From positions 1,156,501 to 1,220,500 of the forward strand of contig BLAL01000040.1 of assembly GCA_015698045.1 (NCBI GenBank): DNA of 64,000 nucleotides. Direction: 5' to 3'. How positions within the stretch are numbered: the first letter of the stretch is position 1; every line of letters starts with the position of its first letter. The notes under the pieces were generated by a model. That model was not told the origin of the DNA. It saw nothing but the letters and a program-made list of their open reading frames with translations, and did no database searches. Of the stretch, positions 37,611-48,999 are shown one piece after another. The DNA comes from Rhizophagus clarus (lineage: Eukaryota; Glomeromycota; Glomeromycetes; Glomerales; Glomeraceae). Position numbers and translations under genes: made by a program.

Positions 37611-40114
37611 CATTAGTAAGTTTTTTGGAATCAAAATCCTTGAAGAATCCTAAAATCTGTAATATATAGAGGAGCTTTTAGGAATCTTCTTCACTATTAG
37701 GATTCCCTATCAAAAAAAAATTTAAAAAATCTTTAAAAATCAGAAGAAAATCTTAAGGATATTTGTTTTTATTTATTTATTTATTTATTTATTTATAATA
37801 GATTTATTTATTCATTTTGCCTATTTATTTTATATTAATATATTATTAGTTAATATTAATTTATTTTATATATTAATTATTACATATTTTATCAAAATTA
37901 ACAAAAATAAAAAATAATTAAAATTAACAATTAAATTTTTGTTTAAGAGCTCAGTATGTTATGTTAGTTTACTTTTTTTAGTTTTCTTATCCAATTTTTC
38001 CTATAATCTAAGGAACTATCTAAAAAAAGAAAAAAAAATAAACTGCCAGCAAGTGTTTTGTTTAAAAAAAAATTTTTATTCCTTGCCTTACTAAAATCTG
38101 CATCTAAGATGAATTTAAAATACAAATTTTTACCTTTAAAGATATGATCTAAAAAAAAAGTAGCAATGAAAAGTTAATATTATTTTACTAAAAATATAAC
38201 AAAAAACTAAAAAAAAAGACTTTCTTACTGAAGTCAATATATTGTATATCCAAAAGAAATTGATTCCATTTTATATGCCTAAAAAAAGAAATAAAACAAA
38301 TATTTAGTATAGATGTTTGTTAAAATAAAAAAAATATTTTTTTTATTTGCCAGTCATCTGTATTCAAGAAAACTCAAAAAAATAACCTGAAAAGAAAGAA
38401 AATGAATAGTTAATGATATTTGTTAAAAATAAATAAAGTCTCAAGATTCTTAAACTTACTAGTTTAAAAATTACTTTAACTGATCCTGTGAATTTCTAAT
38501 TCTTTTAATGTCTATTTTATTTTTTCATGTAAATTATCTAAAGCTTTAGTAATAGAAGATAGAAATTCTAATGCCCAAAGATTTAACCATCTAGAAAAAT
38601 AAATAAAAATATTAAAATGCAAGTAATATGTTATGTTAAAAAATAAATTTTTAAAAATAATAGAAATATTAGTAATTTAGTATAACATTTTTTTAAAAAA
38701 TAAATTTAAAACTACTAAAGTGCTACATGTTAAAAGATTTGACTATCTAAAAAAAAAAATAAGATAACAATAGAAATATTAGTAAACAGTTTTGTTAAAA
38801 ATAAATTTCTAAAAAAAATTAAATTTTTCCTACCAAAATTCTACATGTTAAAAAACTGTTAAAAATAAATTCAAAAAAAATTATTTCTGATTTTCCTACC
38901 AAAATTTTACATATTAATAGATCTGATCATTTAGGAAAAAAAAATGATAATAATAGGAATGTTAATATACTATTTTATTAAAATTAAAAAAAAAATATTT
39001 TAGATTTTTCCTATCAAAATTCTATGTATTGAAAGACCGTCTAGAAAAAAATAAATAATAATAGAAATGTTAGTAAAACTGTTTTATTAAAAAATAAATA
39101 AAAAAAAATTCTTTCACTATCAAAATCTACATTTAAGTTTGTAGGAAAAATAAGAGGAAAGGAATAAAAGAAAGAAAAGAACCAGGTAGATGAAAGGAAA
39201 AAGGAAAAAGAAAAAGAAAAGAGAAAGGAATAAAAAAAAGAAAAAAGTTTAAAAAAGCATCTAGTTAATTTTTTTTCTAACTGCAGCTATAGCTGATTGC
39301 TGACAATAAAGTAATCACATAATACATGTAAATAAAAAGAAATTATATTTAATCTATATAAAAAATCCTCAGAGATCCAAGTGCTTAATCTTAACATCAC
39401 AAAAATGAAAATGCAATATACAGACAAATCACAATCAGAACAATACCCTAACAAGACACATCTGTTTATTGATGGATAACACTATAATCTCTGACTACAT
39501 TACTAAATGTATTCACTGATATGTGATGCTGTCTACAATTAACAACCTATTAGATTACAACTGTTTAAAATACCAGATTAACTATAAAGTCACATATATA
39601 ATCACGATTTCATCAAATTTTTTACACAGTGGCCCTTGATACAATCATTTAGCTAACAGAAACAGTTATTTACCATTTAATTTAGATATAGTTTTATTTT
39701 TTGGGTAGAGCTATAGTGATACTTAATTTTTTTTCCCTTTCATGATATGTTAGAAATCCTTTATTATAAGGTTTTTCTTTATGTTTTTATCATTATCAGA
39801 AGCAAGGCTGGGTTTTTAACTTGATGCATTCTTTACATTTATAATTTTAATTTAGTATTTTTATTTTTTTTACTACCTTTCTTTTATTTGTATGTATTGA
39901 TGACTCAATTCCCTAATAAAAATAAATAAATAAAAAATCCTTAGGGATAATAACTTTAAAGATCCTTAAAGAATCTATTAAGCTATAGAATCCCTTAGGA
40001 TCTTTAAATTTGCTTAAAGAATCTTTAAGGATCTTAAAACTTTAAAAATCTTAGAAGATTCTTTGGCAATTTTAGGATTCTTTAAGGATCCTAATGCCAA
40101 AAAACTTACTAATG
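37611..40114. mobile_element. TIR element with GATCCTTAAAGAATC repeats and array F
   Basis: Both ends read CATTAGTAAGTTTTTTGG inward and continue with ATCCTT and AAGAATCCTAAAAT over about 46 bp. Subterminal zones (37640-37760 and 39940-40090) repeat AAAGATCCTTAAAGAATC in both orientations. The interior has array F (minus) and, at 39290-39720, non-repetitive DNA that could hold its promoter. No transposase; no clear duplication. Confidence 0.65.
38000..39140 (-). repeat. Micro-exon/intron tandem array F, about 8 units
   Basis: Degenerate. On the minus strand: TTTTTTTTTTAG, an exon such as ATAGTCAAATCTTTTAACA followed by TGTAG..., donor GTAGGAAAAAT, and introns with CTGTTTACTAATATTTC branch regions. 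Clean units lie at 38690-38830 and 38830-39045. Confidence 0.5.
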
Positions 40115-40314
40115 GAAACTAGTTCACCTGGATATGAGTAATTATAATATAGAAGAATTTATCAATTTCTTGCATTATACCTGGTAATCAGCGTAATCTG
40201 CAGTATTATTTTATGAGGAGTGAAAATCTACCACAGTATATATAGTATACAGTATATAGCCATCAGGAATTTTGGAAGGTGTTACTTTACAATTATAGTA
40301 TTGTTTAATATCAT

Positions 40315-40532
40315 ACCGCTTATAGAGGAGGGGCAGGTTTGCAAGGTTAAATGTTATGTACATTGTGTATTGTACATGCGTACATACGTGCACACGTACC
40401 TAATATAATTAAATTTATACCGGTATTAAATTAGTTTAAGAAGAAAAAATTATTTCGGGGAAGCCCCTATTTATATTAAAATATGTATTACGTGATCACG
40501 TGATAATTATTAACAACCGCACTGCCGCAGTT
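40315..40532 (+). promoter_or_regulatory. Promoter-like module, copy 2
   Basis: Shares with 23806-24060 GAGGAGGGGCAGGTTTG, AAGGTTAAATGTTATG, the identical 29-nt alternating tract (40371-40399), a TACCGGTATTAAATTA stretch and an ACGTGATCACGTGAT E-box pair (40490-40504). A retroposon (40543-41093) separates it from the array G leader. Confidence 0.55.
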
Positions 40533-40542
40533 TGATTTTTTT

Positions 40543-41093
40543 CACTGATTTTATTTCTCAGATCATTCAATTTATAAATTTTTGTTCTGCCATGTTGGCA
40601 TCTTCGAAACGAGTCTTTTCATGATGCTCTTAAAAGAGACCATTTAACTAGATCGCGTCAACGGTCAAATAGAAAACGCAAACGTGATACTGCCATTTCC
40701 TCTTTAGTGACAACAAAATTCTCCTTTATCTTCACTCTTTACTCCCGGTTTGTCATAGAATTACAACACCTTCAGTAGATAACTCACATCGCCAAGGCGA
40801 TGAATATTTGTTATATATTTCTTCTAATTTCTTACACGCTGGGCATTTTTTTATCTTTTATTAATAATATAGATTTTAATTTTTTTATAGAACAATTAGA
40901 TTTTTTGTTTTTTCTAATTTTTATTTTAGCTGGTTTCCTTGATCTTATGGATTTCCCGCGAGCCATAGTTGGGTTTTTAATATATGACAGAGCCGGAGGG
41001 AATTTTGAAGTAGTTTAGTATTTTACTTTGAACTTCGCTAAGCGATCTTCCTGTAATTTCATGCGTTGTACTCTAAATAAATAAATAAATAAA
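40543..41093 (+). mobile_element. Short retroposon with (AAAT)n tail
   Basis: A 551-bp insert ends in CTCTAAATAAATAAATAAA and is flanked by TGATTTTTTT (40533-40542 and 41094-41103), as expected for target-primed retrotransposition. The 3' part includes CGCGAGCCATAGTTGGG and CGCTAAGCGATCTTCCTG. No tRNA-type promoter boxes were found, so a 5'-truncated LINE is more likely than a SINE. Short frames inside are not convincing genes. Confidence 0.55.
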
Positions 41094-41398
41094 TGATTTT
41101 TTTTTTTTATACTTTTAAAAAAAAAAAAATTTATTTTTAAACTTTCTTTTGCTTCCCCTTTTCCTCTCCCTCTCGTTCTTTCCCTCTCGTTCTTTCCCTT
41201 TCCTCTTCCCCCTTTCCCTTTCCCTTAGCTCTCTTAGTTCTTTCCCTTTCTCTTTTTTTTTTGTTTCTTTCCCTCTCCCCTTTCCTATTACTTTCTTTTC
41301 TCTCGCGATTTCCATTAAAAAAATTCTTCGACAAAGCGTTTTCAGACGTTTCGTTTTCCTTTTTAGATGTTTCTTTTCGGTCCTCCTGGATGTAATAC

Positions 41399-42890
41399 TT
41401 CGGTAAGTTTTTCAAATTTTTTTTTCTTTATTTGTTTTATTTTAATAAACGAATTCTAAATAGTTTAATTTTTCTTTTTTAGGCGGGCTTTTGGAATTTT
41501 GAGTCTACGGACGCGCAGAATCAGGTAGGTTTTTTCTTTTATTTGCTTTTATTTTAACAAAATGTATACTAACGTTTCATATCTTTTCTTTCTTTTAGAC
41601 GGTTATCTTTTCAGATCCTTGGGAGCATAGTAATTCACAAGTTCTTGGTGGGCTTTCTAAATTATTCTTTTAATGGCCTTTTACTTTGAATTATTTAACG
41701 AAACGTCTAGTAACATTTCGATTTTTCTTTTTTTTTAGGCGGCCGGGTTATGAGTACGAAGATTGTCCTTGAGCGGCTTATCAAACGCGTGGAATTCCTA
41801 ATAAACATTCGAGCTGGATACGAGCTGGTGTGGTTCAGTATGTTTTTTTTTTGTGAATTATTTTTAATGAAACGTTTCTAACGTTTCGATTTTTTTTTCT
41901 TCTTTTTTAAACGATTTCGAATTATTGAAATTTTCCGCCAACTTTCTCGGTCTCTCCAACCCATCTGAAAAAAAAGACAGGTTCTTAAATTTTTTTTTCG
42001 TGTTTATAGGAATTTCGGTAGGGAACTACACAGTTTCTTTAATTGACATTTCTCTTCCTTTTTTTAGGCGGTCAGAGCATAGATTTCGGTCGGAACTTGG
42101 AACTCGGCAATTTCTTTTTTTTCTATATGGTCTATAGCGTGGATTCGGTGAGTTTTCAGCGGTCTCTTTTAGTCCCTTATTTTAGCAAATTTGGACGTTT
42201 AAGTTTCATCTTTTTTTACCTTTTTTTTTAGACGATTGGTTCTTCGAATCTTAGGTCGGTGGGTTCTCTTTTTTTATAAAGCTTTATTTTAATGAAACGT
42301 TTAACTAACGTTTCGATTTTTATTTTTTTCTCTTCTTAGGAGACCAATGACGTTTAAATCTAATTAAAGAACCCAAAAGAACAAATGAAGGTCTTTGGAC
42401 GCGATTATTTTGGTGAGACTCATCAATATTTTTATTTATTTATTTATTTATTTATTTTATTTATTTATTTTTTTTTTAACGAACTTTTTCTAACAGTTCG
42501 TTTCCTTTTTTTTAGACAGTCTTCGATTATCTTTAGGCGCGATTATTTGGACGCGTAGGAATTCACGGTTGGCATTTTGATAAGTATGTGTTGAGATTCG
42601 ATAAATTATCATTATTTTCTATTCATTTTAATTAATGAAACGATTACTGATCGTTTGTTTTTTTCTTTTTATAAACAGGCCGGTACTTTAGATATTTATT
42701 AGACACATGGGAATTGGTGAGTAGGGAGGAGATATTTCTTTAAATAGTTCTTTTAACGAAACGATTACTAATTTGTTTCGTTTTTTCTCTTTGTAGATAC
42801 TTTAGAATTTTTGGACGCGTGGGAATCGGAGAAAATGGACTTTCTTTTTTGATTTTGGTGGGGTTTCATTATCTTAAATTTATATTTTAG
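41399..42890 (+). repeat. Micro-exon/intron tandem array G, about 10 units
   Basis: Preceded by a C/T-rich leader (41145-41398). Acceptors ending TTTTTTTAG lie near 41483, 41599, 41740, 42068, 42231, 42340, 42516, 42679 and 42797; exons begin GCGG or ACGG and often end GGACGCGTGGAATTCGG-like before GTAGGT, GTGGGC or GTGAGT. Introns carry AATGAAACGTTTCTAACG or AACGAAACGATTACTAAT. Includes a (TTTA)n microsatellite at 42431-42478. Confidence 0.55.
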
Positions 42891-42894
42891 CAAA

Positions 42895-43940
42895 ATTTTT
42901 GTTTAAATTATCATGGATTCCAAATAGTTCTACTGGAAATTTATGCCCAAATAATAATCTAAAGAAGTTATAAATATGGTTAAAAGACATGCAATTATGC
43001 ACCCATTAATACTAGTAGCAAAAGATACCTTTTGGAATTCTGCTCAAATCTATTAACACTATGTACAAAAAGCATATCAGTTTTGTCGTAACAATAATCT
43101 TTCTAAATTGTGGGTATAATAGAAAAAATTGGAAGTTGTTTGCTCGTTCAGCATACCCATCAGCAATGCCTTTAACTTGGACAATAATGATTACTGAAAG
43201 TCATTGGTGAGTACTCAAATACAATTATAAATATAACTATAATCGTCCACGTCTTGATATGCTTACACAAATTCTTGTTGAACAATTAGTACCAGATTCT
43301 GATCTCAAACTGAATCAGTACTATACAAATCGCAATTTTCCAGCATGGTGGCAAGGCTTTAAGAAGGATTGGAACAAGGTTATGAAAACAAATATTGAAT
43401 CTGGTATGGATTAAAGATACCATATTGATGCAGTTAATTGGATATGTTCCTGTCCAGCATACTCCCAAAGTTGCTCTCCTTTGTAAGTATTTGGTCTCAA
43501 AAAAGAATATTTTGCTAACATTTATGGAGACAGCACATCGCCATGACTACCTTCTAATCTTTTTTGGTGATGGTGCTAATAAAATACCATCAATTTGCCA
43601 AGAGAATGATCTTTGGGAAAGGTATGGATGAATTATTATTGAAAACGGTGATCAAAAATTCCGCCCAAATTCTAGTAATTTGCAGCATATAGAATTATCA
43701 GAATGAAATAATACAGGAGATGAGATAATAATAAAGTTGACTCATTATGAAAAGTCTTTAATTCAGCTTTGGAATTATACCAAAGAGAAAAAGATAATAT
43801 TCATTTTGTAAAGAGCTTTGATTCTCTTATAAAGCCAGTTGTCAAAGCTGTAGAGGAATGTGAAAAGAAGCTAGTGGCTCGTATACAACAAAGTACATGG
43901 AGTTCTAAAAGTGGAAGACTTGCTTTCTGGCTGCGTTAAA
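42895..43940 (+). pseudogene. MULE transposase remnant
   Basis: Broken plus-strand frames keep recognisable pieces in order: KLFARSAYPSAMPLTWT, MITESHW, NRPRLDMLTQILVEQL, LNQYYTNRNFPAWWQGFK, a SWIM-type zinc-finger piece NWICSCPAYSQS followed out of frame by CKYLV, and AHRHDYLLIFFGDGANK. This order matches the C-terminal half of Mutator-like transposases with a SWIM finger that are common in these fungi. There are in-frame stops and at least one frame shift within the finger, and the usual CxH has become CxY. No TIR was identified. It lies directly after array G and 0.8 kb before the RDR gene. It is non-functional. Confidence 0.65.
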
Positions 43941-44766
43941 TAAAGTTATTATAGAATAAAGTTTTAAAGTACCAATTGTTATTTGAGTATATATTTTTTC
44001 GCCTTAATAAAGAGTATTATTAAAGTAATATGTAAACAACTGAAGGAAATTAAAGTGTAAATAAATAAATGTATTAAAAAAAAGCTTCTATTGTCAAAAA
44101 GATCAGTAGAGTAAAAAAAAAAAACAAAGATTTGTCGATCCGACGTATCACGATGATATTTCAAAAATCCATAATATGATTGCTTTTTTGTTTTTTGTAA
44201 ATGAGAGATAAGTGCTAGAAGGTTAAAGTTAGTTGGTTGTTAATCACAAGTCTAAAATACAGACTGTATTTTTGATTTTCCATTTGTCCAAAGTATTCCT
44301 CAGATGCACTCATGTTGTTTTTCTTTATGTATTAGTTTAAACAGTTTATAAGATAGTAAATGTAAATTAGGTAATAAAATAATGAATGTGAATAATGGCT
44401 AGGGTAGTGCTAGGGTACTAATAATCATCAATCATCTGACGCAAAACCGCTTAATTCGTAACACAATAAAGGTTTGAACAAAAGCATAACATCCTGTTTA
44501 AGCATAAACAATAAATCATGTGGCATGAAAAATGAGTCATAAAAAAGGTGAAATCTGCTTAAGTAATTTTCAACAAAAGAAATGTGGTTTTTGTTCGATA
44601 AATTATTGCCATAAAAATTCATAATAAAACTCAATTGTGTTACTACCAATGTTTAAACGTAAAGATATAAAGCCGGGAAGATTTTGCTCCTCCAATACTC
44701 CACAGAAAAAGACACGATATAAAATATAAGTACGCAATATAACATAATTTCATTAAATTACTTATC
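43941..44766. other. 5' flank of the RDR gene
   Basis: No frame worth calling. The last 120 bp before the start, around 44655-44766, are likely the leader. The minus frame at 44428-44649 has no recognisable domain. Confidence 0.4.
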
Positions 44767-47700
44767 ATGGCAAAAGTATATGTCAAAAATATTCCGTACA
44801 GAGCCGATAAAGATATTTTGATTGAAGCTTTATTAACTAATGGTTATGGACCTATTAATGATTGTGTCCTAAACATGCATAAAACTCGAAAAAATTGGAA
44901 TGCTGGTTCAGGTTACGTAGAATTCGAGAACGTGAAAGATGCAAACCACTGCATTGCAAATGCACCATTTATTCGTCCAATATGCATGGGAAGACCTTTA
45001 TATATATATCACGCTATACCTGAAAAAAAAGAAAAAAAAGTCGACGACACGAGCGATATCAAAGAAGAATTTTTTTTATCGAGTTTGGAACTTGGAAATT
45101 GGTTATCTGTAGCGCATAAAAATAAAAAGAAAAAGAGTAATAATAATCAACCTTTCACGTTCGCTAGTGAATGGAAATATTCAGAAGATTATGAAAAGCC
45201 TCAGATATGCTTTTCAAAATCAGAAGAAGCTTTTATTTTGGAAGGATTCAGAGGTTCTGATCCAGATTCCATAATAAGACGTGTTAAAATTCCTTTTCGC
45301 AATTTAGTAGGAAATTCACAGGGAATTATTCTCGATTCGAAAGATGATGAAATATCCCTCTACATAACTTTAAAGACACCGCCACACCTTTATCGTAAAG
45401 GAGTAGCGATAATACCAATTTTAGCGATTTTGAGAAAACAGTTGTCTCGAAATATTGAATGGATACGAACTGTTGACTGGACAGAAGGTGTTTTTGGAAG
45501 ATGTATGGTGTTTAGGTTAATATTAAAAGATAATCTTCTTGAGTTACGTAATACATTAGATAAATTTAGGGTTAGAGGTATTCCACGCATACCCCAAATT
45601 ACGATCAGATGTGTGGATAAACCAGTTTATTCAAAAAATGACAAACAATTTCAATTTCTTTGCCAGTTATTACCATTTAACATATGTTATAAACTAGAAA
45701 GTTTAATTTCATACGGAATATTAAGACCATATGAGATAGAAGAACACGATTTAGGAGAACGTTTAGGAGAACTTATTCACAATGAAGACCAAGAGGAAGT
45801 AGCTATGCATGCGTTGAGCCAAATCTGTACCAAGTATTGGGATCCCTTTGACGAAAAACATAAAGATCGGCCGATAACAATTTTTGAAAACGCAGTAAAA
45901 AATTTTAAGATTTGGCACCCGACGATTTCCTTGAAAAATAATTCACGTTGCGCATGGATAAATCATGCCACAATAACCCCGACGAATATTTACTATGATG
46001 GACCCAATTACGAATCATCGAACCGTATATTACGTTTATACAAAGATAGAATCGATTCTTTTTTGCGAGTTACTTTCAGGGAAGAAAATTTTGAAAGGCT
46101 ATTCGTAAATAAGGACGAAGATGTTGATATAATCGAATTTCGAATTATGGCTATTATAAATGAAGGATTTAAATTGGCTGGGAGACATTATGAATTTTTA
46201 GCCTTTTCAGCATCTCAATTGAAAGACACATCTTGTTGGTTCGTTGCCTCAGATGGTGATTTTAATGCCAATTTTATTCGAGCTAATATGGGGGAATTTA
46301 GGTGAGTGAATTTTTTCTCTTTTTTTTTTGTAAATTATAAACATTATTGTTTAACTTATGTTTAAAATAGAAAAATTGAGAATCCCGCGCTATATGCAGC
46401 CCGTATGGGTCAGTGCTTCACAAGCACAATGGGAGTATTGGAACTTAATTGCGATCAAGTTAAACCACTTGATGAAATTGAAGAGAATGGTCTTAAGTTT
46501 AGGTAATATGTTTGTTATAGTTAAACTCGTCCTATGTATCATTATGAACAAGAAAAAAAAAATTAATTCTTTTTTTTTTTGGTATTTAGTGATGGATGTG
46601 GAAAAATATCCCCTGGTTTGGCAGAACTCGCGGCGAAAGAATATTGGGGAACCAGAAAAAAAAAGGATAAAGAAATCCCTTCAGTTTTCCAATTTCGATT
46701 AGGTGGATGTAAGGTATGAAAAAATAAGAACCATATATAATTATATCTTAGACTAATCTTTTTTTTTAGGGAGTTGAAGCAGTTGATCCGAATCTCAAAG
46801 ACGAGGGTAACGTTTTATACATACGCCCTAGTCAAAAAAAATTTGAAGCGCCTTCTTTAAGTTTAGAAATCGTAAAAACGGTAAGGAATCCATTACCTGG
46901 GCATTTGAATCGTCAAATAATATCATTATTATCAACACTTGGGGTAAAAGATGAAGTATTCATTACTCTGCAAGAAGAAATGCTTGCGGATATCAATATG
47001 ATGATGACAAATGAGGATAAGGCCTGTCAAATTGTCAGACGTAGTACAGGAACGCGAGAATGTTCCCATATTACACGTACAATTATTAGTATGATTAATG
47101 CGGTTTGTATTAAACATATTTTTTTGTTAAATTTATCCAAATATTATGTAATAATAGATATTTCCTATAATTTAGGGATTAATGAGGAAGAATGATCCCT
47201 TTTTGAAAGCCTTTTTGGAATGCAAACGTATTTTTACATTGAAGTTGCTAAGAAGCAAAGCGCGTATTTTGGTACCTGATTCTTTTCTTTTGATCGGTGT
47301 TATTGACGAAACTGGTATATTAGAGGAAAATGAAATCTATGTTCAGACCTCTACCATAACTTCCGAGTATCAAACTTTTGATACAGTACATGATGATATT
47401 CATAGGGAACAAATCGTCTGGAAAGGCCCAGCAGGTAATTTTTTATACTACATTGGTGAATGTATTGATTAATATTATTCATTTTTGATTTTTATTTCTA
47501 AATAGTTATTACAAGGAACCCATGTTTGCATCCCGGCGACCTCAGAAAAGTTGTGGCGGTATCTAACATTCCTGAATTGTCCCACTTAAAAAATTGTGTC
47601 GTCTTTAGCCAAAAAGGACGTAAACCGTTGCCAAGTCTTCTAGTATGTGATATTTATTTGCATAACCATTTTCTTTTAATTACATTACAACATTACGTAA

Positions 47701-48826
47701 TTCACATGCACTTATTTTTTTAATATAATAGTCTGGAGGTGATCTAGGTAATTATCATCATAGTTTATTATTCTATTCTAATTTGTAATATTCCTTTAAC
47801 ATTCTTATTATATAATTAAGATGGAGATGAATACTTCGTTTCTTTTAACAAAAGCATTTTTATTACCAAAAACGAGGAACCTATGAATTATGATTCTCCG
47901 GAAAAAAAAAATTTGGGTAGACCAGTTGAAATCACTGATATATGCGAATTTTTCAAGGATTTTATGCTTAATGATAAGCTTGGTCAAATCAGTAACCTTC
48001 ATGTGGCCTTGGCAGATCGTCGAGAAGAAGGTGTTAACTATATTGGATGTAAAATGTTGGCAGCTTTGGTAAGAAGTTACGTTTTTTTTTAATAATATTT
48101 TTGCAGACAATTCTAATTACGATATTAAGATTTTATTATTTCTTTATGATAAAATAGGCTTCCAAAGCAGTAGATTTTTGTAAAACTGGGATCCCAGTAA
48201 CTGAAACCTTGCCTAGCATCGATGAATATCCAGACTTTATGGAAAAAGATCATAAAAAATCTTACAAATCCGAAAAAATACTCGGAAAATTATATCGAAA
48301 CATTCAACTTGACAAATCCGAGAATGTTCCTTTGTTAAATTATGATGTGGAAAATATAATTTTAAATGAAGAATTTCTATTCGACGGATATGAACATTAT
48401 CTAGATGAAGCTCTTATTTATCGTGAATATTACAATAATGAAATTCGACATTTAATGAAAAAATATAAGGTGAAAACTGAAGCAGAAATTATAGCTGCTC
48501 AACTTTTAGGCAGACAAGTAGAGGGTAAGAAAAGCCAAGACATAAGGGAGTCGATTGGTGGAACAGTATCGTTTATTATTTATTATTGTCGTAAACAATT
48601 CTTAATGGGACTTGGACTGCAAGATACGAACGATGACGGAGATATAGATAATGCTACACCGTTTAATTTACACGTGACAATCCCAATAAATGATGAAACA
48701 AAAGCAAAAGCCTCATCCTGGTATTATGTTACGTATAATCAAAGCGAATATCCAGACCAAAGTGAAACCGTTTTATTAAGTTTTCCATGGGTAGTAGCGG
48801 ATGTACTATTAGCAATTATCAATTAA
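44767..48826 (+). CDS. RNA-dependent RNA polymerase (RDR/QDE-1 type), RRM-containing
   Basis: Nine exons: 44767-46301, 46371-46502, 46590-46713, 46770-47102, 47176-47434, 47506-47642, 47732-47747, 47821-48068, 48158-48826. They sum to 3,453 nt, an intact frame of 1,150 residues. All introns are GT-AG and 56-89 nt. Residues about 3-85 look like an RRM (VYVKNI and GSGYVEFE). The eukaryotic RdRP domain follows, with NRILRLYKDRIDSFLRV, then DGCGKIS at 557-563, and the catalytic GGDLDGDEY with DLDGD at 844-848. These enzymes copy single-stranded RNA into double-stranded RNA for small-RNA silencing and act with Dicer and Argonaute. The start is the first ATG, immediately before the RRM. All core residues seen are present, so the protein is probably active. 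A family with many paralogues in arbuscular mycorrhizal fungi. Confidence 0.92.
47732..47747 (+). other. 16-nt micro-exon of the RDR active site
   Basis: Exon 7 encodes SGGDL plus the first base of the next aspartate codon, so the catalytic DLDGD is split across exons 7 and 8. The upstream intron is 47643-47731 (GTATGT...ATAATAG), the downstream one 47748-47820 (GTAATT...TTAAG). Without this exon the frame and the active site are lost. Confidence 0.85.
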
Positions 48827-48956
48827 TTCTGTTGACAACTTTTTAACGTATATTTGTTTATTATTTCCCTTCTTTATAAAAGAAATAGTTGTTTTAAATT
48901 TTCTATTTGTAAAAATTTTTTTTATGTATCATACATATATTTGATATGTTATAATC

Positions 48957-48962
48957 AATAAA
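48957..48962 (+). terminator. Poly(A) signal of the RDR gene
   Basis: AATAAA lies 131 nt after the stop codon, in an AT-rich trailer. It is the first perfect copy downstream. Confidence 0.5.
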
Positions 48963-48999
48963 GGAATTTGTTCTTAAAGTATATGTTAATTATCCATCA

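Noticed and set aside
41115-41415. Charged minus-strand frames rich in Glu, Arg and Lys, and the opposing plus-strand frame
   Set aside because: Both come from the C/T-rich leader of array G.
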